Assembly (NCBI GenBank): GCA_036511155.1
Contig: DATCCR010000251.1
Coordinates: 1-5,783 of the forward strand
Length of the DNA: 5,783 bases
Direction: 5' to 3'
Origin: Bog-756 sp036511155
GTDB lineage: Bacteria; Actinomycetota; Acidimicrobiia; Acidimicrobiales; RAAP-2
The notes under the pieces: model-generated
The model's database searches: none
Told to the model about the DNA's origin: nothing
What the model saw: only the letters and a program-made list of their open reading frames with translations
Part shown: positions 1 to 4,936 of the stretch, piece after piece
How positions within the stretch are numbered: the stretch's first letter is position 1
Layout of the letters: every line of letters starts with the position of its first letter
Made by a program: the position numbers and the translations under genes

Positions 1-816
1 GTGCCGGCCCTGTCGGCACCAATGCCTCCGGCCGGGGCCAGTGCACTGGCCCCGGTGGCCGCCTCCTATGGGCCGTCGCCGTTCCAGACCGAAACGGTCT
101 ACCCGTCGGCCGCATCGGGCGCGCCGTTGGTCGTCCTGGTCCACGGCGGGGGCTGGCAGGCCAAGCTTGGCGTCGCCTACCAGGCGACGGAGGCCGCCGA
201 CCTGCAGGCCTCCGGGTTCGCCGTGTTCGACATCAACTACGACCCGCTGTCCAAGACCACCGGGGCGTTCCCGCTCCAGGTCGACGACGTGGTGGCGGCC
301 ACACAGTGGGCGGTCACCAACGCCACCGCCTACGGCGCCGACCCGACCGACGTCGAGCTGCTGGGCGGCTCGGCCGGGGGACAGCTCGTCGCCCTGGCCG
401 CCGAGCGCATGAACGCTGCCTCCGTCGGCGCCGTCCGGCGGGTGGTGACCTTGTCCGGCGCCCTCGACCTGGTGACGCTGATGCAGGACGTGGCAGCCAA
501 GACGGTCAGCGGTTACATCGGTCTCCACCTCCGCCAGGCCCTGGCCTGCACGGTCAGGGCCGGCTCGTGCACCACCGCCCTCGAGGCCGCGTGGTCGCCG
601 GCCGGCAACGTCACGCCGGAGAACTGCCCGTCGGCCAGCCTGGTGGTCAACGACACCCACGAGCTGATGCCGGTGGACCAGGCCGACTCGATGACCGCCG
701 CGCTGGCCGGCGCCGGGTGCGACGTGACCGAGCTGCTCCAGCCGGGCCGCCAACACTCGTTCCAGGACTGGAACTCGGTCCGGACCAGGGTGATCGCCTT
801 CCTCGCCGCCGGCTGA
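1..816 (+). CDS. Alpha/beta-hydrolase (esterase/lipase, BD-FAE/HSL-like), probably 5'-truncated
   Basis: This is a serine hydrolase of the alpha/beta fold, likely an esterase acting on small acyl or acetyl esters; its substrate is unknown. The oxyanion-hole motif HGGGW is at residues 48-52, the nucleophile elbow GGSAGG at 122-127 (Ser124), and the catalytic His is probably His252 in GRQHSF. The usual acid loop (HGxxDxxVPxxQ) reads NDTHELMPVDQ at 217-227. A simple alignment puts His220 where Asp is expected, with Asp218 and Glu221 nearby. Four Cys (183, 190, 209, 240) cluster in the C-terminal third, which suggests disulfides and an exported protein. The GTG at base 1 is the window edge; no signal peptide is visible, and the Ala/Pro-rich first 20 residues look like a stretch after a signal peptide. 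The true start is therefore probably upstream. Family call is firm; substrate and export are inference. Confidence 0.9.
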   Translation: MPALSAPMPPAGASALAPVAASYGPSPFQTETVYPSAASGAPLVVLVHGGGWQAKLGVAYQATEAADLQASGFAVFDINYDPLSKTTGAFPLQVDDVVAATQWAVTNATAYGADPTDVELLGGSAGGQLVALAAERMNAASVGAVRRVVTLSGALDLVTLMQDVAAKTVSGYIGLHLRQALACTVRAGSCTTALEAAWSPAGNVTPENCPSASLVVNDTHELMPVDQADSMTAALAGAGCDVTELLQPGRQHSFQDWNSVRTRVIAFLAAG

Positions 817-857
817 GCCAGGAAATCCCGAAATCCGCTCAAGTTCCCGCGTGCGTG

Positions 858-877
858 CGCCGATGGTCTGATCGGCG
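858..877 (+). terminator. Hairpin after the hydrolase gene (weak terminator candidate)
   Basis: Arms CGCCGAT (858-864) and ATCGGCG (871-877) pair perfectly around a 6-nt loop, about 40 bases after the hydrolase stop. No T-run follows, so an intrinsic terminator is only possible, not shown. It could also be an operator or leader element for the small gene at 924. The rest of the 817-923 gap holds a tandem GAAATCC pair (822-828 and 830-836) and no clear promoter hexamers. Confidence 0.3.
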
Positions 878-910
878 GCCCCGTGTCGGCCGTCCCGCCT
901 GGCGGTGGAA

Positions 911-917
911 GAGGAGG
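911..917 (+). promoter_or_regulatory. Consensus ribosome binding site for the 68-residue gene
   Basis: GAGGAGG lies 6 nt before the ATG at 924. This near-perfect Shine-Dalgarno decides the start. It favours the 924 frame over a GTG at 905 in another frame, which would begin upstream of and run through this motif. Confidence 0.75.
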
Positions 918-923
918 CAACGT

Positions 924-1130
924 ATGCGACAGACGACGAACCGGATTCGACTGCGGATCGACCTGGCCCTGACCGGGGTGGACGACCCCACGCCCTACGC
1001 TCCCGGTCGCCGCGAGCTGCTGGCGCCCCCGGTGCCGATCACCGGGTCCGACCGGATGCGGCCGACACTCCTCGCCCCCATGGGCGAGCTGTCGGTACGT
1101 CTCGGCTCGCCGGGACCGCTCGGCTCCTGA
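924..1130 (+). CDS. Small hypothetical protein (68 aa)
   Basis: I do not recognise this protein. It is 68 residues long, with a basic N-terminus (MRQTTNRIRLRID), a Pro-rich middle (DDPTPYAPGRR, then LLAPPVPITG) and a Gly/Pro-rich tail. It has no Cys, no membrane helix and no signal peptide. The call rests on the strong Shine-Dalgarno at 911-917 and on G or C at nearly nine of ten third codon positions. The competing frame from GTG 905 uses clearly more A/T-ending codons. The open frame extends upstream without a stop into the hydrolase gene, but that part is a shadow. The gene lies 107 bp after the hydrolase on the same strand and could be co-transcribed with it. It converges on the minus-strand gene ending at 1200. 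Function unknown; expression unproven. Confidence 0.6.
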   Translation: MRQTTNRIRLRIDLALTGVDDPTPYAPGRRELLAPPVPITGSDRMRPTLLAPMGELSVRLGSPGPLGS

Positions 1131-1141
1131 CCTCCCTCCGA

Positions 1142-1162
1142 CCGGCCCTCCCCCCGGGCCGG
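1142..1162. terminator. GC-rich hairpin between convergent genes (possible bidirectional terminator)
   Basis: Arms CCGGCCC (1142-1148) and GGGCCGG (1156-1162) pair perfectly over a 7-nt loop. It lies 11 bp past the stop of the 68-residue gene and 37 bp past the stop of the minus-strand gene, so it could end transcripts from both sides. There is no U-tract on either strand. High-GC actinomycetes often use such tail-less hairpins, but function is inferred. Confidence 0.4.
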
Positions 1163-1177
1163 GACGGCGGGATCACA

Positions 1178-1189
1178 CGGACCGGTCCG
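1178..1189. repeat. 12-bp perfect palindrome CGGACCGGTCCG
   Basis: A perfect 12-bp palindrome sits 10 bp past the stop of the minus-strand gene ending at 1200. Together with the hairpin at 1142-1162 it fills most of the 69-bp convergent gap. It could help end transcription, or be chance in GC-rich DNA. Confidence 0.35.
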
Positions 1190-1199
1190 GGGTGGGGAA

Positions 1200-2819
1200 T
1201 CACCCCACGGAGGGGACGACCCCCCGTCCCCTGCGCTCCCACCCCGACCAGGCCGCGCGCACCAGAGCGGTGACCACCACGGCGGCCAGTACCGTCGGCA
1301 CGGGCCCGAGTTCGGACCGGAACCGCTCGTTCTCCCCGATCTCCAGCAACGAGCTGGTGGTGAGCGCGTAGGTGGTGGTCCACCACAGCACGGTCAGCGT
1401 GCCGGCCAGGGCCGGATCGTCCCGTCGGCGCCGCCACACCAGCACCGGCACCCCGACCAGGGCCAGGGCGTAGACGGCCATGGCCTGGCCCGACAGCCAG
1501 GCCGGACGGTGCCACCCTCGGGCGAAGACGACGAACCCCGGGGCCGGGTCCTGCACGGGCTGCCACTCGACCGCCTTGTCGTAGAAGCTGGCGTAGGGGC
1601 GCACCGACGGCCAGTTGACCGAGTCGGTGAAGTTCTGGTCGGTGCCCACGAACCAGACCCCGAGCGAGTTGACCACGTCGTCGGCGTACTCGTGCGGGTG
1701 GGCCCGGATCCACACCAGGTCGTCGTGGAGGTACTGCGACGACACGGCCACGTACAGGGGGTTGTTGAAGTTGGTCGAGCCGTTGGCCTTGTGGAGCGAG
1801 CCGATGGCGGGGACCGGGCTCGGACGTGCGCGCACGTACTTCGGCGAGTAGACCTCCGGCCCGGCGAAGGGAGGCACCGAGGCCACCGGGCTCATGCGGC
1901 CCTGGCGCTGCAGCTCGGCGATCTGGCCGGCCGGCGCCTTGTAGAGGACCGAGCGGGCCAGGTTCATGCCGAGCCAGCTGCTGGTCGTGGTCGTCCCGAC
2001 CTGGACGTAGTCCTTCACGTACCAGCCGACGACCACCAGCACCGGTACGGCGGCCACGGCCAGCACCATGCGCCACTGCCGCCTCAGCACCACGACCACC
2101 GGTACGGCAGCCACGAGCAGCCACTCGATCTGGTAGCTGCTGTTGAGCAGCACCATGGCCGCCGAGGCACCGAAGAAACCGACCCCGAACCGGGCCCGTC
2201 GGGTGCGCAGGAACCGGGCCAGTGACCACGCCCCGAACGTGGTGAGGGCGGCCGTCGGGTAGGCGTAGTTGAGCCAGTTCTCGTAGAGCAGGTAGGCGGG
2301 CGAGGCCACCACACAGACCAGGGTCACCACCAGGGCGGCCACCCGGGGGACCCGCAGCTCGACCAGGAGCAGGTAGGCGCAGACCACCAGTACCAGGCCG
2401 AGGGCGAGGGAGCAGACCACCTCGGCCGGGCGACGCAGCCCGGTCGGGAGCTTGAGCAGGAACCCGGCGTAGAGATTGAACAGCGGCGGCTGCATGTTGA
2501 GGTGCCACACGCTGGTGGCCAGGTGGTCGCGGAGCAGCCGCACGTCGAGGAGCTGCCACATGTCGGTCAGCGGCGTGCCCCGGATGACGCTGTCGTCGTA
2601 GCGGACGCCGGCGACGGCGGCGGCCACCCGGGAGGCGCCGTAGGCCACGACCAGGATGGCCACGGGCAGGCCCGGCCGGACGTCGAAGCGGCTCCGACGG
2701 GGGGCCGCGGTGGTGACGTCGGCGACGGGAACCCGGTCGGCCGGCCCGGGAACGCCGGGAAGGTCCTCGACGGCCGTGGTCGTGCCCGCGGCGTCGTCGG
2801 GGGGACCCGGATCGGTCAT
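1200..2819 (-). CDS. Polytopic membrane protein, GT-C/GT39-like glycosyltransferase family (539 aa)
   Basis: This is probably a GT-C-fold membrane glycosyltransferase or a close relative, moving a sugar from a polyprenyl-phosphate donor on the outer face of the membrane; donor and acceptor are unknown. A Pro/Ala/Asp-rich cytoplasmic tail (1-48) is followed by a first helix (about 51-70). Next comes a loop with Asp-rich RYDDS (73-77) and the motif QPPLFNLYAG (110-119), typical of these enzymes. Further helices lie near 135-155, 158-178, 186-204, 211-226, 233-246 and 250-268. A soluble segment of about 170 residues (270-440) follows, with conserved-looking SSWLGMNLAR (280-289) and IRAHPHEY (371-378). 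Three last helices lie near 444-462, 471-488 and 507-523. ATG 2819 is chosen because the Pro-rich N-terminus looks complete and a TAGAGT hexamer lies 7 nt before it. The frame has no upstream stop, so a longer form is not excluded. It follows the 641-residue gene by 95 bp. Membrane family is firm; enzymatic role is inferred. Confidence 0.85.
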   Translation of the reverse strand: MTDPGPPDDAAGTTTAVEDLPGVPGPADRVPVADVTTAAPRRSRFDVRPGLPVAILVVAYGASRVAAAVAGVRYDDSVIRGTPLTDMWQLLDVRLLRDHLATSVWHLNMQPPLFNLYAGFLLKLPTGLRRPAEVVCSLALGLVLVVCAYLLLVELRVPRVAALVVTLVCVVASPAYLLYENWLNYAYPTAALTTFGAWSLARFLRTRRARFGVGFFGASAAMVLLNSSYQIEWLLVAAVPVVVVLRRQWRMVLAVAAVPVLVVVGWYVKDYVQVGTTTTSSWLGMNLARSVLYKAPAGQIAELQRQGRMSPVASVPPFAGPEVYSPKYVRARPSPVPAIGSLHKANGSTNFNNPLYVAVSSQYLHDDLVWIRAHPHEYADDVVNSLGVWFVGTDQNFTDSVNWPSVRPYASFYDKAVEWQPVQDPAPGFVVFARGWHRPAWLSGQAMAVYALALVGVPVLVWRRRRDDPALAGTLTVLWWTTTYALTTSSLLEIGENERFRSELGPVPTVLAAVVVTALVRAAWSGWERRGRGVVPSVG

Positions 2820-2826
2820 CTGGGGA

Positions 2827-2832
2827 ACTCTA
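2827..2832 (-). promoter_or_regulatory. -10-like hexamer TAGAGT for a leaderless mRNA
   Basis: Read on the minus strand, TAGAGT (fits TANNNT) ends 7 nt before the ATG at 2819, so transcription would begin at or next to the start codon. There is no Shine-Dalgarno in between (TCCCCAG), which agrees with leaderless translation. No convincing -35 hexamer is seen. Confidence 0.5.
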
Positions 2833-2845
2833 GTGAGCGGCGGGT

Positions 2846-2880
2846 GACGACCCCGGTCGTCCTGGCGGTCGTGCGGTCGT
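2846..2880. promoter_or_regulatory. Cluster of GGTCGT half-sites with a 16-bp inverted repeat
   Basis: GACGACC (2846-2852) and GGTCGTC (2855-2861) form a 7-bp inverted repeat with a 2-bp centre. CGGTCGT occurs three times in the same orientation, at 2854-2860, 2866-2872 and 2874-2880. The block lies 14-48 bp upstream of the TAGAGT hexamer, covering the expected -35 region of the 539-residue gene, so it could bind a regulator. GGTCGT is also fairly common inside nearby coding sequence, which weakens the case. Confidence 0.35.
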
Positions 2881-2885
2881 GGGGA

Positions 2886-2913
2886 CGGCACCGCGTCGGC
2901 CACGGGGGTGCCG
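2886..2913 (-). terminator. Hairpin directly after the 641-residue gene (weak terminator candidate)
   Basis: Arms CGGCACC (2886-2892) and GGTGCCG (2907-2913) pair perfectly around a 14-nt loop, starting 1 nt past the TAG stop at 2915-2917. No U-run follows on the minus strand (TCCCCACG). It may end or reduce read-through from the 641-residue gene into the 539-residue gene. Confidence 0.3.
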
Positions 2914-2914
2914 G

Positions 2915-4840
2915 CTACGGGGTGGCGCTCCGGCCGGCGGCGAGCACGCAGGTGGCCGCCCGCCCCGGGTCGGCTGCCGCGGCCGGGCCGGTGGTGCAGG
3001 CGACGAAGGCGGCCTCCGGAACCACCATCGCCGGCACCCACCGCCGGGGCACGACCCACACCCAGGCGTCGGCCCGGTGGGTCGGTGCGGCGCCGAGGGC
3101 GGCCGCGAAGGTGGCGACAGCCACCGGCACCGACCGGCCCTGCAGCGAGGCCGGCCAGGTGCGCTCGTCGGGCACCACCACGGTGGTGACCCCCCAGTCG
3201 TGCATGGCCAGGCGGAGCCGGGCCGACTCGTCGGGCGTACCGGTGGGGAGCGGCAGGAAGCCGTCGGACAGGTTGATGAGGTCGACGGTGGCCTGGTCGA
3301 GGGCACGTCGGCGGGGGGACGGGTGGGCCGGCGGGGTGGGGGTGATGCTGCCCCCGCCGACCAGCGACCACCGCAGCGCCCCCACGGCCTGCCACGTCAT
3401 GGGTGCCCGCAGGCCCGACGAGGCGAACGGGTAGGTGAGCACCACATCGCTGGTGGGCACCTTCGTACCCACCGCGGTGAACCACGGCGGCACGTCGACC
3501 GGCCGGGTGGTGAACGGGAGCCGGTAGCCGAGGGCGATGGGCAGGAGGGCGAGGGCGGCCAGGGCCCAGGCCACCAGGGTGCCGGGCCGGGGAGTGCCGG
3601 ACCGGACGCCCGCCCCGTCCCGGGGCCCCTGCCCGGGCCAGGCCAGCCCCGAGTTCCGGGCCCGGTCGAGGATCACCCCGAGCATCACCGCGGCGAACAG
3701 GTCGGCCACCCCGGCGATGCGGTCGGGCACGATGTTCTCCACCAGCGGGAGGTGGTCGAACAGCCGCCAGGGGCCGGCCGCCGCCCCGAGGGACAGGGCC
3801 TCCATCACGATCAGCATCGCCGCGCAGAACCACAGCCGGCCGTCGCGGTGGAACCAGGCCAGCCCGAGGACCAGGGTGGCCACCATGCCGAGGCCGAGGT
3901 AGCCGAGCAGCAGGGGGTGGCTGCCGAAGTAGCCGTAGGTCTCGAGGATGGCGTTGGGCCCCCGGTCGTGGGCGCCGGCCGGCAGGAGCAGGGTGCGCCA
4001 GGTGCTCCCGAAGAACTGGATGTCCGGCCACACGGTCCGAGGGAGGGCCCGCGGGCCGGCCACCGCGTACCAGGCCGGGTAGGCCAGCAGGGCCAGCCCC
4101 GTACCGGCGGCCGCCACCAGCCCGGCGGCGGCGTGGCCAAGACGGTCGGCGACCGACCGGGGCGAGCGCACCAGACCGGCGACGACCAGCAGCAGGGTGC
4201 CGAGGACGGCGGCCAGCACGCAGATGACCAGGACCTCGGAGCTGAGGAAGAACTGCACGGCGCACAGCCCGCCGAGGGCGAGGCCCCAGGCCCACGCCCG
4301 GCCGCGCTGGCGGACGAGGAGCTCGTCGAGGCACCAGAACAGGAGCGGCGGCACCACCAGCGTGGCGAACTCGACGTGCTGGAGCGCCAGGTTCTCGATG
4401 ACGAAGGGGGAGAAGCCGTAGAACAGCCCGGCCAGGAACGCCGCCGGCTGCCAGGTCGTCCAGCGCAGGAGCAGGGCCCGGGCCGACAGGGCGGTGGCCA
4501 CCGGGGCCAGGGTGGCCGCCACGTTGAGCGAGGCCACCGGGCCGAACACCCAGGTGACCGGGGACAGGGGCACGCTGATGGCCAGGAAGCTGGTGTTGGC
4601 CGGAAGGTTGATCCCGTAGGGATGGAGGGCCCGCGTCGAAAAGAAGAGGGACTCCCCGTGGTGGAGGGCGTAGGCCGGCCACGACATGAACCAGGTCAGC
4701 AGCGACGTGTCGCCACAGCCGCAGGTGGCCGTCGTGGTCGGATGGTGGAGCCACACGCCGGACCACAGGGCGACGGCCAGGCCCAGGTAGAGCACGGCCG
4801 CCAGTCCGTGGGCCGTCCAACGGCTCCGGGGGGCGTGCAT
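2915..4840 (-). CDS. Large polytopic membrane protein, GT-C-like, with C-terminal soluble domain (641 aa)
   Basis: This resembles a widespread group of actinobacterial membrane proteins related to GT-C glycosyltransferases, usually annotated only as hypothetical or glycosyltransferase-like. A short basic N-terminus precedes helix 1 (about 12-31). The first outer loop carries an acidic residue, Asp44, in CGDTSLLTW, where GT-C enzymes place a catalytic Asp, followed by HPYGINLPANTSF (73-85). Further helices lie near 86-102, 105-124, 134-148, 155-172, 183-198, 200-223, 238-258, 310-329, 336-352, 376-391 and 421-438. The last 200 residues (440-641) are mostly soluble, presumably outside the membrane, with LTYPFASSG (468-476), MTWQAVGALR (481-490) and DWGVTTVVVP (548-557). 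ATG 4840 is chosen because TACATT lies 6 nt upstream and the hydrophobic N-terminus is complete; there is no Shine-Dalgarno. It is transcribed away from the acyltransferase gene across a 96-bp gap. Substrate and activity are unknown. Confidence 0.85.
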   Translation of the reverse strand: MHAPRSRWTAHGLAAVLYLGLAVALWSGVWLHHPTTTATCGCGDTSLLTWFMSWPAYALHHGESLFFSTRALHPYGINLPANTSFLAISVPLSPVTWVFGPVASLNVAATLAPVATALSARALLLRWTTWQPAAFLAGLFYGFSPFVIENLALQHVEFATLVVPPLLFWCLDELLVRQRGRAWAWGLALGGLCAVQFFLSSEVLVICVLAAVLGTLLLVVAGLVRSPRSVADRLGHAAAGLVAAAGTGLALLAYPAWYAVAGPRALPRTVWPDIQFFGSTWRTLLLPAGAHDRGPNAILETYGYFGSHPLLLGYLGLGMVATLVLGLAWFHRDGRLWFCAAMLIVMEALSLGAAAGPWRLFDHLPLVENIVPDRIAGVADLFAAVMLGVILDRARNSGLAWPGQGPRDGAGVRSGTPRPGTLVAWALAALALLPIALGYRLPFTTRPVDVPPWFTAVGTKVPTSDVVLTYPFASSGLRAPMTWQAVGALRWSLVGGGSITPTPPAHPSPRRRALDQATVDLINLSDGFLPLPTGTPDESARLRLAMHDWGVTTVVVPDERTWPASLQGRSVPVAVATFAAALGAAPTHRADAWVWVVPRRWVPAMVVPEAAFVACTTGPAAAADPGRAATCVLAAGRSATP

Positions 4841-4846
4841 CCGCGC

Positions 4847-4852
4847 AATGTA
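4847..4852 (-). promoter_or_regulatory. -10-like hexamer TACATT for a leaderless mRNA
   Basis: Read on the minus strand, TACATT (TANNNT) ends 6 nt before the ATG at 4840, ideal spacing for transcription starting on the start codon. The intervening GCGCGG is not a usable Shine-Dalgarno site. No good -35 is visible; that region overlaps the opposite promoter. Confidence 0.55.
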
Positions 4853-4867
4853 CCGCCCCGGGGCGGT
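4852..4867. promoter_or_regulatory. 16-bp perfect palindrome between divergent promoters (operator candidate)
   Basis: ACCGCCCCGGGGCGGT is a perfect 16-bp palindrome with no spacer. It overlaps the last base of the minus-strand TACATT hexamer and ends 4 bp before the plus-strand TACCGT hexamer. A dimeric protein bound here would cover both promoters. Its pure G/C core makes a chance match possible. Confidence 0.4.
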
Positions 4868-4871
4868 GGGC

Positions 4872-4877
4872 TACCGT
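4872..4877 (+). promoter_or_regulatory. -10-like hexamer TACCGT for the acyltransferase gene
   Basis: TACCGT fits TANNNT and would place the transcription start near 4884, giving a leader of about 53 nt before ATG 4937. No good -35 hexamer stands 16-18 bp upstream. The expected position overlaps the opposite-strand TACATT. Confidence 0.35.
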
Positions 4878-4889
4878 GCGTGCTCGCCG

Positions 4890-4919
4890 GGTACCGCCAC
4901 GAACCGTGGCCCCGGTGCC
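4890..4919 (+). ncRNA. Structured 5' leader hairpin of the acyltransferase mRNA
   Basis: The inner stem GCCACG (4896-4901) pairs with CGTGGC (4905-4910) over an AAC loop. An outer stem GGTACC (4890-4895) pairs with GGTGCC (4914-4919) with one G-U wobble, leaving a CCC bulge on the 3' side. This makes a 12-bp stem ending 4 nt before the Shine-Dalgarno. It matches no riboswitch family that I recognise; a translational control or mRNA-stability role is inference. Confidence 0.4.
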
Positions 4920-4923
4920 GTCC

Positions 4924-4928
4924 GAGGA
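4924..4928 (+). promoter_or_regulatory. Ribosome binding site of the acyltransferase gene
   Basis: GAGGA is 8 nt before the ATG at 4937 and fixes that start. It contrasts with the two minus-strand genes, which lack any Shine-Dalgarno. Confidence 0.65.
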
Positions 4929-4936
4929 ACTGCGCC

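Noticed and set aside
822..836. Tandem GAAATCC repeat after the hydrolase stop.
   Set aside because: Only two 7-bp copies 8 bp apart, with no link to a mobile element or known regulator; too short to mean anything alone.
513..920. Minus-strand open frame of 135 codons opposite the hydrolase C-terminus.
   Set aside because: It is antisense to the catalytic His region of a clear hydrolase, and shows no domain.
905..1273. Plus-strand open frame of 122 codons beginning at a GTG.
   Set aside because: It starts upstream of the strong Shine-Dalgarno, uses many A/T-ending codons, and runs into the end of the opposite gene; the 924 frame fits better.
1039..2559. Long minus-strand open frame of 506 codons overlapping the 539-residue gene.
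   Set aside because: Its composition is Arg/Pro/Gly/Ala shadow sequence, and the overlapping frame has clear membrane helices and GT-C motifs.
2502..3434. Plus-strand open frame of 310 codons across the junction of the two minus-strand genes.
   Set aside because: It is antisense to conserved membrane proteins, has low-complexity Gly/Arg/Val composition, and shows no recognisable domain or ribosome binding site.
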